Source of the DNA: Massilia arenae | GTDB taxonomy: Bacteria > Pseudomonadota > Gammaproteobacteria > Burkholderiales > Burkholderiaceae_D | DNA: 64,000 nucleotides | Assembly: GCF_008014745.1 (NCBI RefSeq) | Contig: NZ_VPFD01000024.1 | Coordinates: 32,447-96,446 of the forward strand | Direction of reading: 5' to 3' | Part shown: piece after piece, positions 1 to 7,847 of the stretch | Layout: every line of letters starts with the position of its first letter | How positions within the stretch are numbered: the first letter of the stretch is position 1 | Made by a program: the position numbers and the translations under genes | Notes under the pieces: generated by a model | Databases searched by the model: none | The model's input: the letters and a program-made list of their open reading frames with translations, nothing else | Told to the model about the DNA's origin: nothing

Positions 1-428
1 TCGAGCCAGAGCCGGGTGCCGTCGTCGAGCACCGTCTCGCTGCGTTCGCCCACGCCGACGCGGTGCGAGGCCGCGAGTCCGGCCAGCGCCACCTGCACCT
101 GCTCCTGGCGCGCCATCTGCCAGCCAAGCCCCGTGGTGAGGGCGGCCAGTGCGAGCGTCTTGAGCAGCTTTCGGCGCTGGCGCTGTGCGCCGGAAGCGTG
201 AAGGGCCGCGCTGGAAGCTTCCGGCGTCTGCCTGGCGATGGCGACGTTCTGGCTGATGGCTTCCACCCGTGCCCAGGCCTGCCGGTTGCCGGTATCGCGC
301 GCCAGCCAGTCTTGCCAGTGCCGCCGTTCGGCATCGTCGACCGCGCCGGAGCGGAAGGTGGCGTACCACTCGGCCGCCTGCTCGAGACTGGCGTAGGGGA
401 TGTCCTGCGGCGCGGTCCGGGCGGGCAT
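1..428 (-). CDS. FecR-family anti-sigma/sigma regulator, 3' part outside window
   Basis: Reading leftward from an ATG at 428, the frame is open to the window edge. It starts MPARTAPQDIPYASLEQAAE and continues with the AEWYATFRSG...RRHWQDWLARD pattern of the FecR N-terminal (DUF4880) domain, where tryptophans and WLA repeats are typical. A single hydrophobic segment (KTLALAALTTGLGWQMA) follows at about residues 90-106, then the start of the periplasmic FecR domain with a LDDGTRLWL strand. FecR proteins are inner-membrane regulators that relay TonB receptor occupancy to an ECF sigma factor. The start lies 2 nt after the stop of the sigma gene, so the two are almost certainly cotranscribed and coupled. 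The C-terminal domain and any cognate TonB-dependent receptor lie beyond position 1. Confidence 0.85.
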   Translation of the reverse strand, partial: MPARTAPQDIPYASLEQAAEWYATFRSGAVDDAERRHWQDWLARDTGNRQAWARVEAISQNVAIARQTPEASSAALHASGAQRQRRKLLKTLALAALTTGLGWQMARQEQVQVALAGLAASHRVGVGERSETVLDDGTRLWL

Positions 429-430
429 GC

Positions 431-961
431 TCAGGCCAGCGCCGCGTGGAAGGACGATGCCGCCGTCAGGCAGTGCAGCATGGCCTGGGCCATGTATTTC
501 TTGACCATGCGCTCCGACACCTGCAGCCGCGCGCCGATTTCGGCATACGTGAGATCGTGCAGGTGCGCCAGCAGGAAGGCCGCGCGCGGCTTGTCGGGCA
601 GGGCGGCGAGGATGCGGTCGACCTCGACCAGGGTCTCGATGATGATGGCCTGGTGCTCGGCCGAGGGCTGCAGCGCGTCGGGACGGTCCATCATGGCGGC
701 CAGCCAGGCGCGCTCGATGTCCTCGCGGCGCCAGTGGTCGATCACCAGCCCCCTGGCGATGGTGGTGAGATAGGCGCGCGGGTTGCGCTCGCCGTCCAGC
801 GCGCGCGGGCGCACCAACAGGCGCAGGAAGGTGTCCTGGACCAGGTCCTCGGCCGTGAAACCGCAGCCCAGCTTGCGGCGCAACCATGCCTGCAGCCAGC
901 CGTGGTGGTCGGCGTAGAGCATGGCCAGCTGGGGTTGCGCGACGGTGTCAAGACCCGCCAT
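431..961 (-). CDS. FecI-type ECF RNA polymerase sigma factor
   Basis: 176 aa, the normal length of a FecI-like group IV sigma factor. Region 2 carries the family signature: MLYADHHGWLQAWLRRKLGC then AEDLVQDTFLRLLVRP (about residues 14-52). Region 4 near the C terminus (LPDKPRAAFLLAHLHDLTYAEIGARLQVS) is the -35-recognising helix-turn-helix, ending ERMVKKYMAQAMLHC. The expected role is to direct transcription of an outer-membrane siderophore receptor when released by the downstream FecR-like partner. A near-perfect Fur box sits 16-42 bp upstream of the ATG, so iron repression is likely. The ATG at 961 has AAGGA about 8 nt upstream. The siderophore specificity cannot be read from this window. 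Confidence 0.92.
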   Translation of the reverse strand: MAGLDTVAQPQLAMLYADHHGWLQAWLRRKLGCGFTAEDLVQDTFLRLLVRPRALDGERNPRAYLTTIARGLVIDHWRREDIERAWLAAMMDRPDALQPSAEHQAIIIETLVEVDRILAALPDKPRAAFLLAHLHDLTYAEIGARLQVSERMVKKYMAQAMLHCLTAASSFHAALA

Positions 962-976
962 CCGGGTAGTCCTTTA

Positions 977-1003
977 ATAATTGAGAATGGTTCTCATTAT
1001 TAT
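977..1003. promoter_or_regulatory. Fur box upstream of fecI-like gene
   Basis: The core TGAGAATGGTTCTCA at 982-996 is a perfect 6-3-6 palindrome flanked by AT-rich TAAT/ATTAT arms, closely matching the ferric uptake regulator consensus (inverted TGAGAAT/ATTCTCA halves). It lies just upstream of the sigma-factor start, where a repressor would block transcription under iron sufficiency. It is 500 bp from the next leftward gene, so it belongs to the fecI-fecR pair. Confidence 0.85.
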
Positions 1004-1030
1004 ATAGGTCTTGGCGAAGTCAATAAAAAT

Positions 1031-1510
1031 TCATGCCAGAGGCACGTAGGAGCCGGTTTTGAGGCAACGCAAAGCGACGGACGTCTGGAAGCGCTGCACA
1101 TTGTCGTCGCCGCCGAACAGCCGTTGCGCGATGTCCTCGAAGTCGAGCATCGTGGCGGCGGAGATCATCAGCAAGAAGTCGGTCTCCCCCGTAATCATGT
1201 AGCACTGCTGGACCGCCGGCTCGGCCATGATTCGCTGGCGCATTCCTTCGGTACGCTGAGGGTGCTCGTCGTGCACGCGCACCGAGACAGTCAACAGTAG
1301 CGGGCGCCCGAGCCGATTGGCATCCAGGATGGCAAGCTCGGCCTGGATGACTCCGCTCTCGCGCAGTCGCTGGATGCGGCGCTGGACGGCCGGCGCCGAG
1401 AGATTGACGGTTTTGGCGATCTCTCGCTGCGAGACCGTGTTGTCGCGCTGCAGAAGGTCGAGGATGGCCAGGTCGAATTTGTCCAGGCCTGGAAGGGGCG
1501 GTAGCATCAT
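1031..1510 (-). CDS. Lrp/AsnC-family transcriptional regulator
   Basis: 159 aa, the standard Lrp size. The N-terminal winged HTH (LDKFDLAILDLLQRDNTVSQREIAKTV... with APAVQRRIQRLRESGVI, residues 9-56) is followed by the AsnC/RAM ligand-binding domain (LLLTVSVRVHDE...VQQCYMITGETDFLLMISA). The ATG at 1510 aligns with the start of homologues, whereas the overlapping reading at 1020-1553 is an out-of-frame shadow. The gene is divergent from an RhtA-like amino-acid exporter, with about 70 bp between starts. That arrangement is the usual sign of an Lrp-type regulator controlling the neighbouring exporter in response to an amino acid. The effector is not identifiable here. Confidence 0.9.
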   Translation of the reverse strand: MMLPPLPGLDKFDLAILDLLQRDNTVSQREIAKTVNLSAPAVQRRIQRLRESGVIQAELAILDANRLGRPLLLTVSVRVHDEHPQRTEGMRQRIMAEPAVQQCYMITGETDFLLMISAATMLDFEDIAQRLFGGDDNVQRFQTSVALRCLKTGSYVPLA

Positions 1511-1583
1511 CCGAGAGCGAAAGTTGCGCGAGGAGGGTTGAACAAGAGTGCAAATATCGATTCTACCGCACTAGAATTTCGTG

Positions 1584-2480
1584 ATGTCCTCCTATAAATC
1601 CCACCCACTCGTTCCGATACTGTCGGTGTTTGGCTCGATCACGTTTCTCTGCCTGGGTACGTCACTGGCAAAGCACACCTTGTTTCCGCTATTCGGTGCA
1701 CAAGGGACGACCGCGATCCGCGTCGGTTTTTCAGCACTCCTGCTGCTTGCGGTCTGGCGCCCATGGCGTCAGGCGATATCGCGAACCGACGCCGGCACGC
1801 TCATTTGTTACGGTGTTGCCCTGGGCTTGTTGAACCTGTGTTTTTACTTGTCGCTCCGTACCATTCCGTTCGGTGTCGCGGTGGCGATCGAGTTCTCCGG
1901 GCCGCTGGCGGTAGCCTTGTTCTCGTCACGCCGGCCCCTGGATTTTGCCTGGATTCTGGTGGCAGTGATGGGCCTTGGATTGCTTCTCCCGATGGGGAAC
2001 ACGGTAAGCGAACTCGATCCCGTCGGCGTGATGTATGCGCTGGCGGCAGCGGTGTTTTGGGCTGGCTATATTCTGTGTGGCAGACGAATGGAACATCTGC
2101 ACGCGGGACACTCGGTCGCTCTGGGACTGGCGGTAGCTGCCCTGGTGGTCGTGCCCGTCGGGCTTCCCTATATCGGAACCGCGCTGTTTTCGCCCTGGGT
2201 GTTCGCAGTTGGCCTGTGTGTGGCGATCGCTTCCAGCGCGATTCCGTTTTCGCTTGAAATGATCGCTCTCAAACGGCTGCCGCCGCAGGCTTTTGGCGTC
2301 ATGATCAGCATGGAGCCGGCGCTCGCGGCATTGCTGGCGCTGGTACTGCTGGATGAACGACTGAGCTCGCTCCAATGGTTGGCAATCGGTTTGATCGCCC
2401 TGGCGTCGGCAGGCAGCAGCGTCACGGTGCGCAGGACGGGAAACAGCTCACCGGGCAGCCGCACCTCGTTTGCCGAATAA
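1584..2480 (+). CDS. rhtA: RhtA-like EamA/DMT amino-acid (threonine/homoserine) exporter
   Basis: 298 aa with ten hydrophobic segments in two EamA repeats. Several stretches match E. coli RhtA: LAKHTLFPLFGAQGTTAIRV, VAIEFSGPLAVALFSSRRP, SSAIPFSLEMIALKRLP and the terminal SMEPALAALLALVLLDE. RhtA exports threonine, homoserine and related amino acids across the inner membrane. The divergent Lrp-type gene immediately upstream fits amino-acid-dependent control. A GTG at 1581 is also possible; the ATG at 1584 is preferred. Base composition looks somewhat lower in GC than the neighbours. The symbol is by resemblance; substrate range is inferred. Confidence 0.8.
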   Translation: MSSYKSHPLVPILSVFGSITFLCLGTSLAKHTLFPLFGAQGTTAIRVGFSALLLLAVWRPWRQAISRTDAGTLICYGVALGLLNLCFYLSLRTIPFGVAVAIEFSGPLAVALFSSRRPLDFAWILVAVMGLGLLLPMGNTVSELDPVGVMYALAAAVFWAGYILCGRRMEHLHAGHSVALGLAVAALVVVPVGLPYIGTALFSPWVFAVGLCVAIASSAIPFSLEMIALKRLPPQAFGVMISMEPALAALLALVLLDERLSSLQWLAIGLIALASAGSSVTVRRTGNSSPGSRTSFAE

Positions 2481-2519
2481 AGTCAGCGGTCCGGCAAAAT
2501 ACACGCCGGCGCCGTTCGC

Positions 2520-3566
2520 TCATTGACCTGGATTCGTGATCCGGCCGTGGATCTCGTCGATCCGTTTGACCACCTCATCGCTGAGCACGATCTGCGCCGC
2601 ATCGATGTTTTCCTCGAGCTGCGCCAGCGTGGTCGCCCCGACGATGGTCGAACCCATGAACCAGCGCGAATAGCACCACGCCAGCGCCATCTGCGCCGGC
2701 GTCAAGCCATGCTCGCGCGCCAGCGCCGCGTACTCGCGGGTCGCGTCGAACACCGCCGGTCGCAGATAGCGCGGGCTCCAGGTGGGCGGATAGATTGTCA
2801 GGCGGCCGCGCGCCCGCGGGTCGTCGACGTACTTGGCGCTCAGCTGGCCGAATGCCAGCGGGCTGTAGGCCAGCAGGCTGACGTCTTCGCGGTAGCAGAC
2901 TTCGTCCAGCAAGGTGGTCTCGAAGGCGCGCGCGGTCAGGTTGTACAGATTCTGGATGGTGGCGATGCGCGGCAGGCCGTGGATCTCGGCCTGCTTGACG
3001 AACTCGCACACGCCCCACGGGCTTTCGTTCGACACGCCGATGTGGCGGATCTTGCCCTCCCTGACCAGGTCGGCCAGGGCGCGCAGCGTCTCTTCGATCG
3101 CCACGCCGTTGCGTTCCTTGCGCGGATCGAACTGGTTCGCGCCGAAGATCGGCACGTTGCGGCTCGGCCAGTGCAACTGGTAGAGGTCGATGTAGTCGGT
3201 CTGCAGACGCTGCAGGCTGGCGTCGACGGCCGCGCGCAGGTTGGCGGCGTCGTGGTTGTGTTTTGAACCGCGGATCCAGGCCTGGCTGCCGTTCGGGCCG
3301 GCGATCTTGGTCGCCAGCACCAGCTTGTCGCGGCCGCCGCGCGCCTTGAGCCAGGAGCCGATGAAGCGCTCGGTCGAGCCCTGGGTCGCCGCGTTCGGCG
3401 GCACCGGATACAGCTCGGCGGTATCGATGAAGTTGATGCCGCGCTCGAGGGCGTAGTCCAGCTGGGCGTGCGCGTCCTGCTCGGTATTCTGCTCGCCGAA
3501 GGTCATCGTGCCGAGGCAGACGGTGCTCACCTCGAGGTCGGTACGGCCCTGTGTCTTGCGTTGCAT
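2520..3566 (-). CDS. NADP(H)-dependent aldo/keto reductase, Tas-like
   Basis: 348 aa. The N terminus (GRTDLEVSTVCLGTMTFGEQ, then AHAQLDYALERGINFIDTAELYPVPPN) closely follows E. coli Tas. The AKR catalytic tetrad is visible: Asp and Tyr in FIDTAELYP, Lys in LVLATKIAGP and His in YQLHWPSRN. GVSNESPWGV and the C-terminal GATTLAQLEENIDAAQ cofactor region are also present. The start was placed at the ATG at 3566 because family similarity begins there and because it lies 2 nt after the pyrD stop. The longer in-frame extension would run back into pyrD. The natural substrate is unknown. Confidence 0.85.
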   Translation of the reverse strand: MQRKTQGRTDLEVSTVCLGTMTFGEQNTEQDAHAQLDYALERGINFIDTAELYPVPPNAATQGSTERFIGSWLKARGGRDKLVLATKIAGPNGSQAWIRGSKHNHDAANLRAAVDASLQRLQTDYIDLYQLHWPSRNVPIFGANQFDPRKERNGVAIEETLRALADLVREGKIRHIGVSNESPWGVCEFVKQAEIHGLPRIATIQNLYNLTARAFETTLLDEVCYREDVSLLAYSPLAFGQLSAKYVDDPRARGRLTIYPPTWSPRYLRPAVFDATREYAALAREHGLTPAQMALAWCYSRWFMGSTIVGATTLAQLEENIDAAQIVLSDEVVKRIDEIHGRITNPGQ

Positions 3567-3568
3567 GT

Positions 3569-4621
3569 TCACTTCTTCTTTTTCTTTTCGCGCAGCGCAT
3601 CGGCGCATTCGCGCACCAGGCCCGGGCCGGCGTAGATCAGGCCACTGTACAGCTGTACCAGCTTGGCGCCGGCCTCGATCTTGGCCTTGGCGTCCGGGCC
3701 GCGCATGATGCCGCCCACGCCGATGATCGGGATGTCGTCGCGCAGCTCGGTCTTGAGCGCGCGGATCACGATGTTCGATTGCTCGAACACCGGCGCGCCG
3801 GAGAGGCCGCCGGCCTGCTGCGCATGCTTCATGCCTTCGACGTCGCGCCGGTTGAGCGTGGTGTTGGTGGCGATCACGCCGTCGATCTTGTGGCGCAGCA
3901 GGGCGCCGGCGATGTCGCGGATCTGGTCGCCGTCGACGTCGGGCGCGATCTTGAGCGTGATCGGCACGTAGTGGCCGTGGTGGTCGGCCAGCTTGGTCTG
4001 CTCCGCCTTCAGCTGCGCCAGCAGGTCGTCCAGTTCAGACGCGCCCTGCAGCTGGCGCAGGTTCTTGGTATTGGGCGACGAGATGTTGACCGTCACATAG
4101 CTCGCATACGGGTACACCTTGCGCAGGCAGTGCAGGTAATCCTCGGCCGCGCGTTCGATCGGCGTGTCGGCGTTCTTGCCGATGTTCAGGCCCAACACGC
4201 CGCGGCGTTCCTGGTAGAAGCGCGAGGCCTGCACATTGGCCACGAAGGCGTCGACGCCGCCGTTGTTGAAGCCCATGCGGTTGATGATGCCGCGCGCGCG
4301 CGGCAGGCGGAAGATGCGCGGCTTGGGGTTGCCGGCCTGGCCGCGCGGGGTCACAGTGCCGATCTCGATCGAGCCGAAGCCGAGGGCGGCCAAGCCGTCG
4401 ATGTAGGCGCCATCCTTGTCCAGGCCGGCGGCCAGGCCGACCGGGTTGGGGAAGGTGATGCCCATGACGGTGCGCGGGTCGGGCAGGGGCTTCCTGAACG
4501 CCCCCGTCAGGCCGAGCGCGCCTGCCCGCCGCAGCATGGGCAGGGTCAGGTTGTGGGCCGTCTCCGGATCGAGGGAGAACAGTGCGGGGCGAACGAGGGT
4601 GTACAGGAATTTATCGGGCAT
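3569..4621 (-). CDS. pyrD: dihydroorotate dehydrogenase (quinone), class 2
   Basis: 350 aa. It catalyses the fourth step of de novo pyrimidine synthesis, oxidising dihydroorotate to orotate with electrons passed to the quinone pool; it is a peripheral inner-membrane FMN enzyme. The N-terminal membrane-associating helices typical of class 2 are present (YTLVRPALFSLDPETAHNLT). The catalytic-serine motif is YVTVNISSPNTKNLRQLQG, and FMN-binding segments include NPVGLAAGLDKDG and IIGVGGIMRG. The protein ends in an unusual REKKKKK tail that overlaps nothing. It is the fourth gene of the leftward aat/bpt cluster. Confidence 0.95.
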   Translation of the reverse strand: MPDKFLYTLVRPALFSLDPETAHNLTLPMLRRAGALGLTGAFRKPLPDPRTVMGITFPNPVGLAAGLDKDGAYIDGLAALGFGSIEIGTVTPRGQAGNPKPRIFRLPRARGIINRMGFNNGGVDAFVANVQASRFYQERRGVLGLNIGKNADTPIERAAEDYLHCLRKVYPYASYVTVNISSPNTKNLRQLQGASELDDLLAQLKAEQTKLADHHGHYVPITLKIAPDVDGDQIRDIAGALLRHKIDGVIATNTTLNRRDVEGMKHAQQAGGLSGAPVFEQSNIVIRALKTELRDDIPIIGVGGIMRGPDAKAKIEAGAKLVQLYSGLIYAGPGLVRECADALREKKKKK

Positions 4622-4738
4622 GGGGAACTCAGTTAAGTTTTCCCCATCATTTTAACTTGACGCGCTGCGGCAAACGTATTCGTGTGTCAATGACTTTGTT
4701 AGCACATGTATCACAAGCGGCAAGGGCGGCCTGGAATG

Positions 4739-5467
4739 CTAGCGCTGCAGCACACCCCATTCGCCGTCAATGCGGGCTTCGAGCGGCCGGAAGTTGATCT
4801 TGTAGGCCATCTTGGGGCTCTGTTCGATCCAGTACCCGAGATAGACATAGGACAGTCCGAGCTCGTGGGCCTGGTTCACCTGCCACAGGATGTTGTAGGT
4901 GCCGTAGGAGGCATTCTCGACGTCGGGATCGAAGAAGGTATAGACCGACGACAGGCCGTCGGACAGCACGTCGATGATCGACACCATGCGCAGGGTGCCG
5001 TCGCGCTCGCGGAATTCGACCAGGCGCGTGTTGACGCGGCTTTGCAGCAGGAACTGGGCATATTGGTCGCGGCTGTCCTGGTCCATGCCGCCGCCCACGT
5101 GGCGCGTGGTCTGGTAGCGCAGGTAGAGCGCGTAGTGCTCGTCGGAGAAGGCCAGGTTGGCCACCATCGCGACCAGGTCGCCATGGCGCTTCCAGGCGCG
5201 GCGCTGGGTGCGGTTGGGCGTGAAGTCCTCGCACTTGACGCGCACCGGGATGCAGGCCTGGCAGCCGTCGCAGTAGGGGCGGTAAGTGAAGATGCCGCTG
5301 CGCCGGAAGCCGTTCTTGACCAGTTCGGAATATACGTCGGCGTTGATGAGGTGCGACGGTGTGGCGACCTGCGAACGCGCCTGGCGCGCGTCGAGATAGC
5401 TGCAGGGATAGGGCGCCGTCGTGTAGAACTGCAGCGTCGCGAATGGCAGGTCGTGTAGGTGCGTCAT
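4739..5467 (-). CDS. bpt: aspartate/glutamate leucyltransferase (Bpt)
   Basis: 242 aa, full length for the bacterial ATE1-like family. Bpt transfers leucine from Leu-tRNA to proteins with N-terminal Asp or Glu, creating N-degrons for ClpS/ClpAP. The family features are the N-terminal cysteine cluster FRRSGIFTYRPYCDGCQACI and IPVRVKCEDF, the central SDEHYALYLRYQTTRH, and the C-terminal GYWIEQSPKMAYKINFRPLE. It lies directly downstream of aat, so the two N-end-rule transferases are clustered. The downstream 117 bp gap to pyrD contains no other gene. Confidence 0.95.
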   Translation of the reverse strand: MTHLHDLPFATLQFYTTAPYPCSYLDARQARSQVATPSHLINADVYSELVKNGFRRSGIFTYRPYCDGCQACIPVRVKCEDFTPNRTQRRAWKRHGDLVAMVANLAFSDEHYALYLRYQTTRHVGGGMDQDSRDQYAQFLLQSRVNTRLVEFRERDGTLRMVSIIDVLSDGLSSVYTFFDPDVENASYGTYNILWQVNQAHELGLSYVYLGYWIEQSPKMAYKINFRPLEARIDGEWGVLQR

Positions 5468-5530
5468 GCAAAAAACTCTCGAGACGACGTGTGATGAACC
5501 TATTCTAGCGAAAACCCGCGCGCGATACCG

Positions 5531-6349
5531 TTAGCCATCCAACGGTATCGCGGGCGAGTTGCCGGATCGGTCGGGCGCCGCGGCTGATGCTGCGGGCGTT
5601 ACGGAAGCTGCGGACGGTATGTCGTCCCGCGCCGCGAACGGCGGGCCGACCGTCCAGTCGCCGATAGGCGGCTCAGCGATTGCGGCGCGCAGGTGCTCCA
5701 GGAAGCGGCTGCGCGGGATCGGCGCCGCGCCGAGCGAGGCCAGGTGGCCGGTCTCCTGCTGGCAGTCGACCATCCGCACGCCGTGCCGGCGCAGGAAAGC
5801 CACCAGGTAGGCCAGCGCGACCTTGGAAGCGTCGGACACGCGCGCGAACATCGATTCGCCATAGAACATGCGGCCTATGCAGACGCCATAGGCGCCGCCG
5901 ACCAGTTCGCCGTCGAGCCAGACTTCGGACGAGTGGGCATAGCCCAGCGCGTGCAGGCCGCTGTAGCCGTCGACGATCTCGTCCGAGATCCAGGTGCCGG
6001 GGCCGTCGCGGCGCGGCGCGGCGCAGGCGCGCATGACGTCGCTGAAGGCGGAGTCGAAGCGCACGTCCCAACGGCCCCCGGCTAGGCGGCTGCGCTCGAC
6101 CTTGCGCAGCGTCTTGGCCAGGCTATCGCTTACCTTGAAGTCGGCCGTGTACAGCACCATGCGCGGGTCGGTGCTCCACCACAGGATGGGCTGGCCTTCG
6201 GAAAACCAGGGAAAGATGCCGTTGCGGTAAGCCTGCAGCAGGCGCGGCGGCGACAGGTCGGCGCCGGCCGCGAGCAGGCCCGGCGCTTCGACCGTCAATG
6301 CCTTGGATACGTCGGGAAACGGCGTATCGGTCTCGAGCCAGGGAATCAT
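5531..6349 (-). CDS. aat: leucyl/phenylalanyl-tRNA--protein transferase
   Basis: 272 aa. Aat attaches Leu or Phe to proteins with N-terminal Arg or Lys in the bacterial N-degron pathway. Diagnostic segments are LLAAGADLSPPRLLQAYRNG, IFPWFSEGQPILWWSTDPRM, GTWISDEIVDGYSGLHALGY, HSSEVWLDGELVGGAYGV, MFYGESMFARVSDASKVAL and DCQQETGHLASLGA. The C terminus has a 30-residue Ala/Pro/Ser-rich tail (from about residue 240) that is longer than in the E. coli protein. The gene starts 1 nt after the stop of the NUDIX gene, indicating translational coupling. Confidence 0.95.
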   Translation of the reverse strand: MIPWLETDTPFPDVSKALTVEAPGLLAAGADLSPPRLLQAYRNGIFPWFSEGQPILWWSTDPRMVLYTADFKVSDSLAKTLRKVERSRLAGGRWDVRFDSAFSDVMRACAAPRRDGPGTWISDEIVDGYSGLHALGYAHSSEVWLDGELVGGAYGVCIGRMFYGESMFARVSDASKVALAYLVAFLRRHGVRMVDCQQETGHLASLGAAPIPRSRFLEHLRAAIAEPPIGDWTVGPPFAARDDIPSAASVTPAASAAAPDRSGNSPAIPLDG

Positions 6350-6350
6350 C

Positions 6351-6932
6351 TCAGTCCGGTTCGCGTGGGGCGATCATCGGGCGATGGATGTCGCGGCTGT
6401 GAAAGCCAAAGGCGCCCCCCTCGCGCACTTTGATCCGGTCGGCGAAGAACAGTTCCAGCGTGCTGCGGATGGTGGGGAAGGCCAGGTCGTCCCACGGGAT
6501 TTCGTCTTCGGTGAATAATTGGACGTCGAGGCTTTCGATGCCGGCCGCGAAATCGAGGTCGAGCAGGCGCGCGCGGTAGAACAGGTGGACCTGGTGCACG
6601 TGGGCCACGTTGAGCAGGGTGAACAAAGGCCCGAGCTCGACGTTGGCGCCGGCTTCTTCCTCGGTCTCGCGCACGGCGGCCTGTTCGGTGGTCTCCTCGT
6701 TTTCCATGAAGCCGGCCGGCAGGGTCCAGTAGCCGTAGCGCGGCTCGATGGCGCGCTTGCACAGCAAGACCTGGATGTTGCCTTCGCGCTCCCAGACGGG
6801 GATCGAGCCGACGACGAGTTTCGGATTCTGGTAATGGATCGTGTTGCAATGGGTGCAGACGTAGCGCGGCCGGTTGTCGCCTTCGGGGATGGAAAGCAGC
6901 ACGGGGTGGGCGCACTCGGAGCAGAATTTCAT
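6351..6932 (-). CDS. zinc-ribbon NUDIX hydrolase
   Basis: 193 aa. Residues 1-35 carry two paired cysteines (FCSECAHP and YVCTHCNTIHY), a small zinc ribbon as in NudC-like NUDIX proteins. The NUDIX box follows: GFMENEETTEQAAVRETEEEAGA, with the REtEEEaG catalytic core. The substrate (a nucleoside diphosphate derivative) cannot be told from sequence. The ATG at 6932 was chosen because the zinc ribbon starts there; the upstream extension is basic and unlike the family. It is the first gene of the NUDIX-aat-bpt-pyrD cluster, and the promoter is probably between here and the divergent tRNA at 7116. Confidence 0.88.
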   Translation of the reverse strand: MKFCSECAHPVLLSIPEGDNRPRYVCTHCNTIHYQNPKLVVGSIPVWEREGNIQVLLCKRAIEPRYGYWTLPAGFMENEETTEQAAVRETEEEAGANVELGPLFTLLNVAHVHQVHLFYRARLLDLDFAAGIESLDVQLFTEDEIPWDDLAFPTIRSTLELFFADRIKVREGGAFGFHSRDIHRPMIAPREPD

Positions 6933-7074
6933 GGTCGTGTGACGAATTGGTATTGGCATTACTTTACACCGAATGCGGCGGCGGTAGGGCAGTGCCCGGG
7001 TGGTGAGCAGGGCCTGTTTGGCGCAGGCCATGAGTTATATCGTGTTGCAATCGCACATGGGCGCAGTATTGCAT

Positions 7075-7103
7075 TTGCCTAATGAGGTGAATGGGCGTAT
7101 AAT
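7075..7103 (+). promoter_or_regulatory. sigma70-type promoter of tRNA-fMet
   Basis: TTGCCT (7075-7080) and TATAAT (7098-7103) are separated by 17 bp, giving a predicted transcription start about 6 nt before the mature tRNA 5' end at 7116. The consensus -10 and the position directly before a stable RNA gene support it. Confidence 0.75.
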
Positions 7104-7115
7104 TCATTTCACAGA

Positions 7116-7192
7116 CGCGGGGTGGAGCAGTCTGGCAGCTCGTCGGGCTCATAACCCGAAGGTCACAGGTTCAAATCCTGTCCCCGCAACCA
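7116..7192 (+). tRNA. initiator tRNA-fMet (CAT)
   Basis: 77 nt with encoded CCA at 7190-7192. The CAT anticodon is at 7150-7152. Two initiator hallmarks are visible: an unpaired C1/A72 at the end of the acceptor stem (C7116 opposite A7188), and three consecutive G:C pairs at the anticodon-stem base (GGGCTCATAACCC). The T-arm GGTTCAAATCC is canonical. It is flanked by a good promoter and an intrinsic terminator, so it is transcribed alone. Confidence 0.97.
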
Positions 7193-7197
7193 GATTC

Positions 7198-7232
7198 AAA
7201 GCCGCTGATTCGCAAGAGTCAGCGGCTTTTTC
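7198..7232 (+). terminator. intrinsic terminator after tRNA-fMet
   Basis: A perfect 11-bp stem AAAGCCGCTGA/TCAGCGGCTTT (7198-7208 with 7219-7229) with a 10-nt loop is followed by a T-rich tract TTTTTCGTTTTT. It begins 6 nt after the tRNA CCA. Confidence 0.9.
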
Positions 7233-7400
7233 GTTTTTCAGGCCGACATTTTTCATGTCTGGCAACTACCTTTCCCCGTCTTAACGGCCTCGACGCAGGT
7301 CAAACCCGCTCGTCTCTGCTGCAATGCACACGAGCCCGCCCTGTCCAACCCTGCGAACCGCCGCGCGCATGCGCCATGGCGACATTCAGGGGCGATGACC

Positions 7401-7814
7401 ATGATCGATGTAGACGACATCAACGAGGCCTGGGGCTGGGTCGGCATGAGCGCCGTCGAAGTTCTCGGGGCCAATGCCTTCGGCAACCTCATCATCCGCG
7501 ACGAGGACGACCATTTCTGGTGCCTGCGTCCGCAAGAACTGGTGTGCGAGCCGCTGGCGCGCAGCCGCGCCGCGCTCGATGCGCTGGCCTACAACCAGGA
7601 TTTCCTCAACGACTGGTATATGCCCGAGGCGGTGCGGCTGGCCGAAGCCGCGCTGGGGCCGCTGACCGAAGGGCGCAAATACTGTCTCAAGATTCCCAGC
7701 GCGCTGGGCGGGAATTATGGCTGCGACAATCTCGCCACCGTGCCGCTGGCTGAGCTCATCCGGTTCTCGGGCGAGGGCGCGCAGCAGTTCGATGGTTTGC
7801 CGCGCTGGTGCTGA
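7401..7814 (+). CDS. DUF1851 / T6SS immunity Tdi1 C-terminal domain protein
   Basis: 137 aa. The distinctive part is the C-terminal half: ALGGNYGCDNLATVPLAELI followed by RFSGEGAQQFDGLP, which matches the DUF1851 (Tdi1 C-terminal) pattern of G-Y-x-x-xNL-x-T-x-P-x-x-E-L-I-x-FSG-x-x-AQQ. Tdi1 itself is the immunity protein of a T6SS DNase effector, but many domain members stand alone with no known partner. No effector is adjacent. ATG 7401 has GGGG with 8 nt spacing; ATG 7395 is the alternative start. The gene sits just after tRNA-fMet in a patch (7240-8912) that separates two conserved blocks, so acquisition by transfer is plausible. Confidence 0.75.
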   Translation: MIDVDDINEAWGWVGMSAVEVLGANAFGNLIIRDEDDHFWCLRPQELVCEPLARSRAALDALAYNQDFLNDWYMPEAVRLAEAALGPLTEGRKYCLKIPSALGGNYGCDNLATVPLAELIRFSGEGAQQFDGLPRWC

Positions 7815-7820
7815 GCGCCA

Positions 7821-7842
7821 TGCCGGCGTCTTTCGGCCGGCA
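7821..7842. terminator. short hairpin between convergent genes
   Basis: TGCCGGC/GCCGGCA (7821-7827 with 7836-7842) with an 8-nt loop lies 7 bp after the DUF1851 stop and just beyond the end of the leftward glycosyltransferase gene. There is no clear T tract on either side, so it is at best a weak bidirectional terminator. Confidence 0.4.
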
Positions 7843-7847
7843 ATCGT

